From contig DAIRDJ010000003.1 in assembly GCA_036796215.1 (NCBI GenBank), forward strand, positions 1 through 64,000: a stretch of DNA of 64,000 nt. Direction: 5' to 3'. This document shows positions 52,343 to 60,846 of this stretch, in pieces. This stretch comes from SLRI01 sp036796215 (GTDB lineage Bacteria; Pseudomonadota; Alphaproteobacteria; Geminicoccales; Geminicoccaceae). Positions within the stretch are counted from its first letter, which is position 1; each line of letters starts with the position of its first letter. The notes under the pieces were generated by a model. It was not told the origin of the DNA. It did no database searches and saw only the letters and a list, made by a program, of their open reading frames with translations. A program made the translations under genes and the position numbers.

Positions 52343-53404
52343 TCAGCCCCCGGCGGTGGCGGGCTGGCGGGCGACGGTGCGCTGCGGCAGCGGCCGGGCC
52401 AGCGCCGCCTCGGCCTCGGCGACGAGCTCGGCGATGATCAGGGCCGCCGGCTGGATCGTCTTGACGAAGCCCACGCTCTGCCCGGCCATCAGCGAGCCCT
52501 CCTCGACGTCGCCGTCGATCACCGCCCGCCTGAGTGCGCCGGCCCAGAAATGCTCGATCGCGAGCGAGGCCTCCTCCTGGCTGAGCTCGCCGCGGCGGTA
52601 GCGGCCGATCACCTCGAGCTGGGTCTCGGTGAAGCGGCGGGTGCCGTCATTGGCGAGTGCTCTTACCGGGATCACCTTGAACGCCGGGTCGATCTGCACC
52701 GAGGGCTGCGCGTCCCGGGCCGAGGCGCGGATGAAGGCCTGCTTGAAGCGGGGATGGGCGATACACTCCTCGGCACAGACGAAGCGGGTGCCCATTTGCA
52801 CGCCCGCCGCCCCCATTCGAAGGAAGGCAGCGATGCCCTCGCCATTGCCGATGCCGCCGGCGACGAAGACCGGCACGTCCTCGATGCCCGGCAGGATCTC
52901 CTGGGCGAGAACGGCGGTCGAGACGGCGCCGATATGGCCGCCCGCCTCCATGCCCTCGATGATCAGACCATCCGCACCCGAGCGGACCAGCCGCTTGGCC
53001 AGCGCCAGGGAGGGGGCGAAGCAGAGGAGCTTGCGCCCGGCGGCCTTGATCTTGGCGATGGCGGTGCCGGGCGGCAGGCCGCCGGCGAGCACGATGTGGC
53101 CGACGCCGAGATCGAGGCAGACCTCGATCAGCGGCTCGAGGGCCGGGTGCATGACGATCAGGTTGACGCCGAACGGCCGGTCGGTGAGGGCCCGGGTGGC
53201 CCGGATCTCCAGGGCCAGGAGCTCCGGGTTCATCGAGCCGCAGGCGATCACGCCGAAGCCGCCGGCCGCGGCGATGGCGGCGACCAGCTGGCGCTCGGAG
53301 ACCCAGGTCATGGCCCCGCCCATGATCGCCGTCTCGGTGCCGAGGAGCTCGGTGCCGGAGCGCCAGAGCTCGGCCAACAGCGGATGCGGCGGCAGCGCGG
53401 TCAC
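52343..53404 (-). CDS. Nitronate monooxygenase family flavoprotein
   Basis: A TIM-barrel FMN enzyme (353 residues) of the NMO/2-nitropropane dioxygenase family, which includes FabK-like enoyl-ACP reductases. Visible motifs are the N-terminal PIIMGGAMTWVS-like segment (AIMGGAMTWVS), IIEGMEAGGHIG, PVFVAGGIGNGEGIAAFLRM and GVQMGTRFVCAEEC. The substrate is uncertain, and detoxification of nitronates is the family default. It starts with GTG at 53404, between lysC and ptsP with gaps of 5 and 2 bp, so all three are probably co-transcribed. Confidence 0.82.
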   Translation of the reverse strand: MTALPPHPLLAELWRSGTELLGTETAIMGGAMTWVSERQLVAAIAAAGGFGVIACGSMNPELLALEIRATRALTDRPFGVNLIVMHPALEPLIEVCLDLGVGHIVLAGGLPPGTAIAKIKAAGRKLLCFAPSLALAKRLVRSGADGLIIEGMEAGGHIGAVSTAVLAQEILPGIEDVPVFVAGGIGNGEGIAAFLRMGAAGVQMGTRFVCAEECIAHPRFKQAFIRASARDAQPSVQIDPAFKVIPVRALANDGTRRFTETQLEVIGRYRRGELSQEEASLAIEHFWAGALRRAVIDGDVEEGSLMAGQSVGFVKTIQPAALIIAELVAEAEAALARPLPQRTVARQPATAGG

Positions 53405-53409
53405 GGTGC

Positions 53410-54651
53410 TCAGCCCTCCGCCGCCGGGTGTGCGGCGTCGAGCCCGTAGGCCGTATGCAGGGTCCGAAGCGCGAGCTCGGTATAGGCCTCGGCGATCAGC
53501 ACCGAGACCTTGATCTCGGAGGTCGAGATCGCCTGGATGTTGATCCCCTTGGCGGCCAGGCTCTCGAACATGGTGTGCGCGATGCCGGCATGGCTGCGCA
53601 TGCCCACACCGATCACCGAGACCTTGCTGACATCGTCGTCGGCGACGATCTCCTCGAACTGGATGGTCCCCTGGTGCTCCGCCAGGACGTCCTGGGCGCG
53701 GGCCAGGTCGTTCCGTGCTACCGTGAAGGTCATGTTGGCGAGCACGCCGTCGCGGCTGACCGACTGGACGATCATGTCGACATTGATGTCGGCGGCGGCC
53801 AACGGGCCGAAGACGGCAGCCGCCACCCCCGGTCGGTCGCGCACGCCGAGGACCGTCAGGCGGGCCTCGTCGCGGCTGTAGGTGATGCCACTCACGACTT
53901 GCTGTTCCACGATCTCATCCTCGTCGACCACGAGCGTGCCCGGCTCGTCGGTAAAGCTGGAGAGCACCTGCACCCGCACCTTGTGCGCCATGGCCAGCGC
54001 CACCGAGCGGGTCTGCAGCACCCTGGCCCCCTGCGAGGCCATCTCGAGCATCTCTTCATAGGTGATGCGGTCGAGCTTCTTGGCCTTGCTCACGATCCGG
54101 GGATCAGAGGTGTAGACGCCGTCGACGTCGGTGAAGATGTCGCAGCGCTCCGCACCCAGGGCCGCTGCCAAGGCGACGGCCGAGGTGTCCGAGCCGCCAC
54201 GGCCGAGGGTCGACACACGACTGCTGGGGGCGAGGCCCTGAAAACCCGTCACCACGGCGACCTGCCCCGCGTCGAGGGCGGCCATGACGGGGGCAGGGTC
54301 GATGGCGGTGATCCGCGCCTTGCCGTGGGCGTCGTCGGTGGTGATGCCGGCCTGCCAGCCGGTAAACGAGCGGGCCGGGATGCCGATCGACTGGAGGGCG
54401 ATGGCCAGAAGCCCGGCGGTCACCTGCTCGCCCGAGGCCACGACCTGGTCGTACTCGGCGGGATCGAAGCCCCGGGCATCGAGGCCGTCGACGAAGCCCA
54501 CGAGCTTGTTGGTCTCGCCGGCCATGGCGGAGGGTACGAGGCAGACGCGCTCGCCAGCGCGCACATGCCACGCCACGCGGGCGGCCACGTTGCGAATGCG
54601 CTCTAGATCGGCGACCGAGGTGCCGCCATATTTCTGCACGACGAGGGACAA
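53410..54651 (-). CDS. lysC: Aspartokinase
   Basis: Catalyses aspartate phosphorylation, the first step to lysine, threonine, methionine and diaminopimelate (413 residues). The kinase domain starts with VVQKYGGTSVADLERI and contains GRGGSDTSAVALAA and FTDVDGVYTSDPRIV. Two ACT domains at the C-terminus (from about 265) provide feedback control. The length matches the lysine-sensitive single-domain type with ACT pair. The start is TTG at 54651 with a weak ribosome-binding site; an internal GTG near the KYGG motif is unlikely because it would remove the first strand. Confidence 0.96.
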   Translation of the reverse strand: MSLVVQKYGGTSVADLERIRNVAARVAWHVRAGERVCLVPSAMAGETNKLVGFVDGLDARGFDPAEYDQVVASGEQVTAGLLAIALQSIGIPARSFTGWQAGITTDDAHGKARITAIDPAPVMAALDAGQVAVVTGFQGLAPSSRVSTLGRGGSDTSAVALAAALGAERCDIFTDVDGVYTSDPRIVSKAKKLDRITYEEMLEMASQGARVLQTRSVALAMAHKVRVQVLSSFTDEPGTLVVDEDEIVEQQVVSGITYSRDEARLTVLGVRDRPGVAAAVFGPLAAADINVDMIVQSVSRDGVLANMTFTVARNDLARAQDVLAEHQGTIQFEEIVADDDVSKVSVIGVGMRSHAGIAHTMFESLAAKGINIQAISTSEIKVSVLIAEAYTELALRTLHTAYGLDAAHPAAEG

Positions 54652-54842
54652 CGTCGTTACTCGCTTCAGCTGGACGCCGTCGACTGCATCGGTGGCGGCG
54701 GATCGGGTCGAGACATGCAGTATCTTCCGGCCATGACGGAGCGGCCGTTACGGCGCTCGGCAATCGCAGACCTGTCGAGCCGGGCCCAGCAGTGACCAGG
54801 ATCGTCAGCCGGATGCGCCACCTTCTAGCCAGCAGGGGTTCG

Positions 54843-55628
54843 ATGAGCAAGCAACAGAGCGCCGGTCGCCATCCGTCCGCCGGTGGCGAGGCGGTCGATC
54901 GCGCCGAGGTCGACAAGTTCGAGGCGATGGCGGCCGAGGTCTGGACTCCAAACGGTCCCATGCGGCCGCTGCATCGCCTGAACCCCTTGCGGATCGGCTA
55001 TATCCGCGATCAGGCAGAGGCGCAGCTCGGCACCGGCGGTGCCGCGGCCCTGCGGCCGTTCGCGGGGGTCAGGCTCGCCGATATCGGCTGCGGTGCGGGG
55101 CTGCTCACCGAGCCCATGGCGCGGCTCGGTGCGACGGTGACCGGCATCGACCCCTCCGCCCGCTCGATCGGTGCCGCCAAGGCGCATGCAGCGGCCAGCG
55201 ATCTCGAGATCGACTACCGCAGCATCGGCGTCGAGACGCTTGCCGACGCTGGGGCTGACGCGGGCAAGGTCTTCGACATCGTGCTGGCGATGGAGGTGAT
55301 CGAGCACACCAGCGATCCCGATCTCTTCATCTGCCAGCTCGCCGACATCACCCGCCCGGGTGGGCTGCTCGTCATGTCGACCCTGAACCGCACGGTGAAG
55401 TCGTACCTCCTGGGCATCGTCGCCGCCGAATACCTCTTGGGCTGGTTGCCCAGGGGCACGCATCGGTGGCAGCAGTTCATCGAGCCCTCGATGCTGGCCC
55501 GCCTCTTGCGCCGCCGCGGCTTTCGCGTGGTCGACACGACGGGTGTCGTCTATCGCCCGGCCGAGGGCGATTTCGTCCGCAGCCGGGATCGGGACGTCAA
55601 CTACATGATCAGCGCGGTGCGCGACTGA
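54843..55628 (+). CDS. ubiG: Ubiquinone biosynthesis O-methyltransferase
   Basis: SAM-dependent enzyme (261 residues) performing the two O-methylations of ubiquinone synthesis. The N-terminal segment EVDKFEAMAAEVWTPNGPMR and the following LHRLNPLRIGYIRDQ are diagnostic of UbiG. The SAM motif is LADIGCGAGLLTEPMA, and the C-terminal end has GTHRWQQFIEPSMLARLL. The ATG at 54843 is preceded by AGGGG. It is divergent from lysC, a common alphaproteobacterial arrangement, and converges on the nucleosidase gene with 6 bp between stops. Confidence 0.97.
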   Translation: MSKQQSAGRHPSAGGEAVDRAEVDKFEAMAAEVWTPNGPMRPLHRLNPLRIGYIRDQAEAQLGTGGAAALRPFAGVRLADIGCGAGLLTEPMARLGATVTGIDPSARSIGAAKAHAAASDLEIDYRSIGVETLADAGADAGKVFDIVLAMEVIEHTSDPDLFICQLADITRPGGLLVMSTLNRTVKSYLLGIVAAEYLLGWLPRGTHRWQQFIEPSMLARLLRRRGFRVVDTTGVVYRPAEGDFVRSRDRDVNYMISAVRD

Positions 55629-55634
55629 AGGGGC

Positions 55635-56390
55635 TCAGATCACCGGCAGCAGGTGGCGCACGATCTTCGCCGAGCCGGCCGCGACCTCCTCGACGAAGTG
55701 GCCGAAATCGACGGCCGATTCGGCACCCGCGAGGTCGGACAGGGCGCGGATGACGAGGTGCGGGATGCCGAACGCCTCGGCGACCTGGCCGATGGCCCCG
55801 CCTTCCATCTCGATCGCCTGGCCATGGAACTCCTTGAAGAGCCGAACGCGCGTCGCCTCGCAGTTCAGGAACTGATCGCCGGTGAGGATGGTGCCGAAGC
55901 GGACGACCGGGGTGCGCGCCACACCACCTGTGGCCGTCGCCGAGAGCGGCTCGAGGCCGAAGCCGATGAGCCGCTCGCGGACCCGGGCGAGGAGATGCTG
56001 GGGCGGACGATAGCCGAGCTGATCCGTGGGGTTGAAGAAGGGCACGTGCCCGGCCTGGTAGGTGTGGACCCGCTCGCCCTGCAGGACCCCGGCATCGTGC
56101 TGCAGCGTGCGCTCGCCGATGACGATATCGCCGACGTGAAGGGCCGGGTCGAGCCCGCCGGCCACCCCGGAGAAGACGAGGCAGCGACAGCCGAAGCGGT
56201 CGGCGAGCAGGGTGGCGGTCAGTGCCGCGTTGACCTTGCCGACCCCGCCCCCGGCGAGCACCAGGCGATGCCCGTCGAGCGTACCGGTGACGAAGGCGAT
56301 GCCGCCGTGCCGGCTCGGTTCGGTCGCCGTCATGGCATCGGCGAGATGGCCGAGCTCTTGCGGGATGGCGCAGATGATGCCGATGGTCAT
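55635..56390 (-). CDS. 5'-methylthioadenosine/S-adenosylhomocysteine nucleosidase family protein
   Basis: A purine nucleoside phosphorylase-like fold enzyme (251 residues). Catalytic features resemble MTA/SAH nucleosidase: an early Glu in IGIICAIPQELGHL, the substrate-binding IEMEGGAIGQVAEAFG, and the catalytic Asp in RALSDLAG. GGVGKVNAAL is also typical. It is likely to split MTA or SAH to adenine, a fitting neighbour for the SAM-dependent UbiG. The ATG at 56390 has family-typical sequence right after it. Confidence 0.85.
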   Translation of the reverse strand: MTIGIICAIPQELGHLADAMTATEPSRHGGIAFVTGTLDGHRLVLAGGGVGKVNAALTATLLADRFGCRCLVFSGVAGGLDPALHVGDIVIGERTLQHDAGVLQGERVHTYQAGHVPFFNPTDQLGYRPPQHLLARVRERLIGFGLEPLSATATGGVARTPVVRFGTILTGDQFLNCEATRVRLFKEFHGQAIEMEGGAIGQVAEAFGIPHLVIRALSDLAGAESAVDFGHFVEEVAAGSAKIVRHLLPVI

Positions 56391-56447
56391 GGCCGCACTC
56401 CAGCCATAGTCTGTCCAAAGAACGGCGTTAACCGAAGGGGAGCGATC

Positions 56448-57302
56448 GTGCAACGTGCCATCACCGGCCTCGACCATCTGATCATTGGTGTGGCGGACCT
56501 CGAGGCCGCCCGCCGGCAGTGGGCCCGGCTCGGTTTCAACGCCACGCCGCGCGGCCGGCATGTCGGCTGGGCCACGGCCAACTACTGCATCATGTTCGAG
56601 CACGACTATCTGGAGCTCTTGGGCATCGTCGATCCCGACGGCTTCAGCAACGGCCTCGACCGGCTCCTGGCGGAGCGCGGCGAGGGGCTTCTGGGCGTAG
56701 CATTGCACTCGAGCGATGCTGCGGCCACCGCCGCTGCGTGGCAGGCAGCGGGTCTCGCCTCGGCCAAGGCCGGCTCGCTGCTGCGGCTTCTGGAGAGTGA
56801 GACGCCGGCCGTCGAGCTGCGCTTCGCCAATGTCATGCTGGATCCGGTCGACCGCTCGGGCCTCAACCTTTTCGGCTGCACGCATCTGACCCCGGAGCCG
56901 ATGCGTCGCCCGGCCTGGCTGCGTCATCCGAACGGGGCGTTGCGGATCGCCGGGCTCACCGTGATCGTCGACGATGTCGAGCCGCTCGCGGCCTTGGCCG
57001 AGCAGATCGTCGGCAGTGCCGCGGTCACCCGGACGGACCAGGTCCGCGCGATCCAGACCGGCACGGCCCCGATCATGCTGGCGACCCCCGACGACGCGGC
57101 TCTCTTGCATCCGGGCTTCACGCTGCCGGAAGCGGCACCAGAGCCGCTGCTCGCAGTGCTGGAGATCGCTGTTGCCGATCCTGCCGCCACCGCCAGGTTC
57201 CTCGCCCAGCAGGAGGTGCCGCACGATTGGCAGAGTGGTGTTGCGGTCCTGGTCGATCCCGAGCACGCCAACGGGGTGAGGCTCGCTTTCGTCGCCGGCT
57301 AG
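56448..57302 (+). CDS. VOC (glyoxalase-like) family protein
   Basis: A protein of 284 residues. The N-terminal ITGLDHLIIGVADLEAARRQ is a vicinal-oxygen-chelate domain opening, with potential metal-binding His at the start. The middle part has YCIMFEHDYLELLGIVDPDG and VALHSSDAAATAAAW. The C-terminal half looks like a second, diverged copy. This matches glyoxalase_3-type uncharacterised proteins; the substrate is unknown. The start is GTG at 56448, with AAGGGGAG and a 5-nt spacer. The 3' end overlaps the convergent SDR gene by 4 bp. Confidence 0.82.
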   Translation: MQRAITGLDHLIIGVADLEAARRQWARLGFNATPRGRHVGWATANYCIMFEHDYLELLGIVDPDGFSNGLDRLLAERGEGLLGVALHSSDAAATAAAWQAAGLASAKAGSLLRLLESETPAVELRFANVMLDPVDRSGLNLFGCTHLTPEPMRRPAWLRHPNGALRIAGLTVIVDDVEPLAALAEQIVGSAAVTRTDQVRAIQTGTAPIMLATPDDAALLHPGFTLPEAAPEPLLAVLEIAVADPAATARFLAQQEVPHDWQSGVAVLVDPEHANGVRLAFVAG

Positions 57303-58111
57303 CGGGCGGGATAGGCCCAGCCCAGCGCCATGCCGCTGTCGAGCCGAAGCGTGGCCCCGGTCATCGAGGGCGACTGGACGATCAGCTGCAGCGCCCGGGC
57401 GATCTCGGCATCCTCGGTCGCCCGGGCCAGGGGGGTCGCCTGGACGAGCTCCTGGTAGTGCGCCTCGTCCATGCCGGGATGCGCCATGGCGAGGCCGAGG
57501 GCGATGCTGTTGACGCGGATGCGTGGGGCGAGGTCGCGGGCGAGCACGGCTGCGGCCATGTCGAGTGCGCCCTTGCTGATCGAGTAGCCGAGATAGTTGG
57601 CGGTGGGGTTGGCGGTGCGCTGATCGCCGAGATTGACGATGAGGCCGGCAGCACCCGTCGGCAAGGTGCGGGCGAAGGCCTGGGCGAGGAGCAAAGGGGC
57701 CTCGAGATTGACCGCGAGCTGGCGGCGCAAGTGGGCGAGATCCAAGGTTCCGAGGTGGTCGGCCTCGAAGGTCGCTGCATTGTTGACCAGCACGCCGATC
57801 GACCCGCCCAGCGCCGCCTCTGCCCTGGGAACGAGCCCGGCTGCTTCGTCGGGCACGGCGAGATCGGCCTCGACCACCACCGCGCGACCGCCCGCGGTCT
57901 CGATCGCAGCCGCGAGGGCAGCGGCGTCGGCCACGGCACGGCGGCAGTGGATGGCGACCGCAAAGCCGAGCTCGGCCAAAGCCAGCACCAGCGTGCGCCC
58001 GACCCGCACGGCCCCGCCGGTGACCAGTGCCCGCGGTAGCAGGGCTTCTGGTATAGCTCCCGACTCGGACCTATCTTGCATGGCGGGGGTCGGCCCTTGT
58101 CGATCCGACAT
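57299..58111 (-). CDS. Short-chain dehydrogenase/reductase, FolM/pteridine-reductase-like
   Basis: A Rossmann-fold NAD(P)H reductase (270 residues from ATG 58111, 260 from ATG 58081). The cofactor motif is TGGAVRVGR, with an Arg that favours NADPH and is typical of pteridine reductase-like SDRs. NNAATF and the catalytic Tyr/Lys in YSISKGAL are present, as is IVNLGDQR. These features resemble FolM (dihydromonapterin reductase). The pathway assignment is inferred. Neither candidate start has a convincing ribosome-binding site. It converges on, and overlaps by 4 bp with, the VOC gene. Confidence 0.83.
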   Translation of the reverse strand: MSDRQGPTPAMQDRSESGAIPEALLPRALVTGGAVRVGRTLVLALAELGFAVAIHCRRAVADAAALAAAIETAGGRAVVVEADLAVPDEAAGLVPRAEAALGGSIGVLVNNAATFEADHLGTLDLAHLRRQLAVNLEAPLLLAQAFARTLPTGAAGLIVNLGDQRTANPTANYLGYSISKGALDMAAAVLARDLAPRIRVNSIALGLAMAHPGMDEAHYQELVQATPLARATEDAEIARALQLIVQSPSMTGATLRLDSGMALGWAYPAR

Positions 58112-58136
58112 GTCGTGCGCGTGACGGAGAGCTCTC

Positions 58137-58973
58137 TTGAACCTGATTCTCGGCGGTGTGGCGCTCTACGGTCTTTATGTCGGTGCCCTCTATCTGCTGC
58201 AGGACAAGCTGGTCTTTCGCCGCGACATGGCCACCGTCCCCAACTACCCGCTGCCCGAGGGTACCGAGCGGCTGGAGCTCAGGACACCGGATGGCGAGAC
58301 GATCGTCGGCAATCTGGTGCGCGCCCGGCGGCGGAGCCGCGGCCTCGTCATCGGCTTTTCCGGCAATGCCTGGAACAGCGACGACTGCACCACCTTCATC
58401 GCGCATCGCCTGACCGATGTCGACGTCGTGGTCTTCCACTATCGCGGTTATGTGCCCTCGACCGGCACGCCGGGCGAGGCCACCCTCTTCGCCGACGCGC
58501 TCTTGATCCACGACGCCATGGTCAAGGGCATGGCCCCCGAGCGGGTCTACGCCTTCGGCTTCAGCCTCGGCTCCGGCATCGCCGCCTACCTCGCGGCCAA
58601 CCGCCCGATTGCCGGCCAGCTCCTCGTGACACCCTTCGATTCGATCGAGGAGATCGCCAAGAAGCGCTATCGCGGCGTGCCGGTCCGCTACCTCCTCAAG
58701 AATCCGTTTCGCAGCATCGATCACCTGAACGGCAAGTCGGTGCCCACGGCCGTCATCCTCGCGAGCGACGACCGGATCGTGCCGCGCGAGCACTCCGAGC
58801 GCCTGATCGCAGCGCTGGCCCATCCGGTCCTGGTCGAGACGATCCCCGACAGCACCCATGTCGGGATCTACGACATGGTGGCGATCGACCACATTCTGCG
58901 CCGCTCGCTCGACGCACTCGAGGCCAGGGCCCTGGCCAGCGCAGCACCGGCGGCGGCCATGGCGGAGGGCTGA
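58137..58973 (+). CDS. Alpha/beta hydrolase, membrane-anchored
   Basis: A serine hydrolase (278 residues). An N-terminal hydrophobic segment (about residues 3-22, LILGGVALYGLYVGALYLLQ) probably anchors it. The nucleophile elbow is GFSLGSG. The catalytic Asp is likely in ILASDDRIVP and the His in DSTHVGIY. It resembles the BEM46/YfhR-type hydrolases, whose substrates are unknown. The start is TTG at 58137, divergent from the SDR gene with only 25 bp between starts, so the two must share a compact promoter region. Confidence 0.85.
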   Translation: MNLILGGVALYGLYVGALYLLQDKLVFRRDMATVPNYPLPEGTERLELRTPDGETIVGNLVRARRRSRGLVIGFSGNAWNSDDCTTFIAHRLTDVDVVVFHYRGYVPSTGTPGEATLFADALLIHDAMVKGMAPERVYAFGFSLGSGIAAYLAANRPIAGQLLVTPFDSIEEIAKKRYRGVPVRYLLKNPFRSIDHLNGKSVPTAVILASDDRIVPREHSERLIAALAHPVLVETIPDSTHVGIYDMVAIDHILRRSLDALEARALASAAPAAAMAEG

Positions 58974-59040
58974 GCCGGGCTGGTCGCGGGTCGGTTGTCG
59001 CTCCATCTCTTCCGGGTGTTCAAGGGAGTGAGGTGGGGTG

Positions 59041-59592
59041 ATGCGTCTTCTCGCCATCGGGCTGACACTCGTGATCCTGGCAATCGGCCCGATCGCTGCG
59101 GCCGATCAGGACGATCCGAGGCTCGATGAGCTGTTTTCGGCACTGGGTGCCGCCGAGACCGCGGCCAACGCCGCCGCGATCGAGACCGAGATCTGGGGGA
59201 TCTGGCACGAGATCGACGATCCTTCGAGTGCGCGGCTGCTGCGGCAGGGCAGCGACGCCATGGCGCGGCGGCTCTTCCCGATGGCGATCCACAGCTTCAA
59301 CCGGCTGATCGACCGCTCGCCCGACTTCGCCGAAGCCTGGAACCGGCGGGCGACGCTGCACTACCTCATGGGCAACGACGTGGACTCGGCCCGCGACATC
59401 GAGGAAGCCCTGCGGCTCGAGCCCCGACATTTCGGCGCCCTTTCCGGCCTCGGCCTGATCATGCTGCGCAACGACCGGCCCGAAGCCGCGCTGCGCAGCT
59501 TCGAGGCCGCACTCGCGGTACACCCCTATCTGCCGGCGGCCAGGGCCCATCTCGAGCCGCTCCGCGAGCTGGTCGACGGCTCGCCCACCTGA
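59041..59592 (+). CDS. Secreted TPR-repeat protein
   Basis: A protein of 183 residues with a signal peptide (MRLLAIGLTLVILAIGPIAA, cleavage near Ala20-Ala21). The mature part carries three to four tetratricopeptide-like repeats, for example MAIHSFNRLIDRSPDFAEAW followed by NRRATLHYLMGNDVDSARDI and EALRLEPRHFGALSGLGLIM. It probably acts as a periplasmic scaffold; partners are unknown. The ATG at 59041 is preceded by GTGAGGTGGGGTG. It is in the same direction as the mla operon, with 114 bp between. Confidence 0.85.
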   Translation: MRLLAIGLTLVILAIGPIAAADQDDPRLDELFSALGAAETAANAAAIETEIWGIWHEIDDPSSARLLRQGSDAMARRLFPMAIHSFNRLIDRSPDFAEAWNRRATLHYLMGNDVDSARDIEEALRLEPRHFGALSGLGLIMLRNDRPEAALRSFEAALAVHPYLPAARAHLEPLRELVDGSPT

Positions 59593-59598
59593 CCCGGA

Positions 59599-59694
59599 CC
59601 ACATGTTCGATTGAACACGTGGCGAACACTTCACGGTGAACCGGCCTTGCACCATGGTCGACCCCGAGTAGGATCAGGGTCTTGGCGACCATGG
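59599..59694. promoter_or_regulatory. Three inverted repeats in the leader of the mla operon
   Basis: First, CCACATGTTC/GAACACGTGG (59599-59608 and 59613-59622), a 10-bp stem with one mismatch and a GATT loop. Second, TTCAC-G-GTGAA (59630-59640). Third, CCATGGTCG/CGACCATGG (59652-59660 and 59686-59694), a perfect 9-bp stem with a nested ACCC/GGGT pair. The last hairpin ends just before the mlaE ribosome-binding site. They could be operators or an RNA leader that controls mlaE translation. Confidence 0.5.
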
Positions 59695-59706
59695 GCGAGG
59701 GGATCG

Positions 59707-60843
59707 GTGTCGGGTTGGGTCGAGACGGCGAGGCAGGCGGAGACGGGCCTGCTCTGCTGCGGCGGCGACTGGCGCCTGCCGTCGCTGCCCGAGCTCGACC
59801 GGGCGCTGCTCGATGGCCTCCCCCGGCTCGGTGGCAAGCCGCCGCCCGAGATGCGGATCGTGCTCGACCAGCTGGACGGGCTGGATACCGCGGGCGCCTG
59901 GCTCCTCGTGCGGACCATCCGGTCGCTGCAGGATGGCGGCAGTTCGGTCGAGTTGATCGCTGTCCAGCCGAACCATGCCGAGCTGATCGAGCGGATCCAG
60001 GGTGTCCGGCCGGAGCCCACCCGGGTGCCACCGGACGCCCATCCGATCATTCGCTTCGTCGTCAATGTCGGTGCCACCACGATCGACGTGGTCCAGGAGT
60101 GTGCCCGCTTCCTCTCCTTCGCCGGTGCCGTCACCATCGCGTTCCTGCGCCAGCTCACGGCACCCGGCCGCATCCGCGGCACCGCGATCGTCCACCACAT
60201 CGAGGAGACCGGCGTCAACGCCATCCCGATCGTGGCGATGATGGCCTTTCTGATCGGCATCGTCCTCGCCTATCAGGGCGCCGATCAGCTGCGCCAGTTC
60301 GGGGCCGAGCTCTTCACCGTCAATCTCCTGGCCGTCGCCACGCTGCGCGAACTCGGTGTGATGCTCACCGCGGTCATGGTCGCCGGTCGCTCCGGCAGTG
60401 CGTTCACGGCGCAGATCGGGACGATGAAGGTCAACGAGGAACTCGATGCGATGGAGGTGATCGGCCTCGACCGGCTCGACGTGCTGGTCACGCCACGGAT
60501 CATCGCGCTGCTGGTCGCCCTGCCGCTCTTGACCTTCCTTGCCGACATCATGGCGCTGGTCGGCGGCGGGCTCGTCGTCGTCTTCTTTCTCGACATCCCG
60601 CTCGTCCTCTTCCTCCGCCAGCTCAGGGACGCGGTCGGTGTCGATCTGTTCATCGCCGGAATGATCAAGGCCCCGGTCTTCGCCATCCTGATCGCCTCGA
60701 TCGGCTGCTACATGGGGCTCAAGGTCAAGGGCGACGCCGAGAGTGTCGGCAGGCTCACCACCCAGTCGGTGGTCGCCGGCATCTTCATGGTGATCATCGT
60801 CAACGCCGCCTTCTCGATCCTGTTCGCGACCTTCGGGCTCTGA
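59707..60843 (+). CDS. mlaE: MlaE-family ABC transporter permease with N-terminal STAS domain
   Basis: Permease (378 residues) of the system that moves phospholipids between outer and inner membrane. Residues about 1-115 form a STAS (MlaB-like) domain (RIVLDQLDGLDTAGAWLLVR). The rest is an MlaE permease with five or six transmembrane segments and the conserved VAGRSGSAFTAQIGTMKVNE loop that contacts the ATPase. The STAS fusion replaces the separate MlaB subunit. The start is GTG at 59707, with GAGGGG 4 nt upstream. It is the first gene of mlaE-mlaF-mlaD-lipoprotein. Confidence 0.94.
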   Translation: MSGWVETARQAETGLLCCGGDWRLPSLPELDRALLDGLPRLGGKPPPEMRIVLDQLDGLDTAGAWLLVRTIRSLQDGGSSVELIAVQPNHAELIERIQGVRPEPTRVPPDAHPIIRFVVNVGATTIDVVQECARFLSFAGAVTIAFLRQLTAPGRIRGTAIVHHIEETGVNAIPIVAMMAFLIGIVLAYQGADQLRQFGAELFTVNLLAVATLRELGVMLTAVMVAGRSGSAFTAQIGTMKVNEELDAMEVIGLDRLDVLVTPRIIALLVALPLLTFLADIMALVGGGLVVVFFLDIPLVLFLRQLRDAVGVDLFIAGMIKAPVFAILIASIGCYMGLKVKGDAESVGRLTTQSVVAGIFMVIIVNAAFSILFATFGL

Positions 60844-60846
60844 GCG

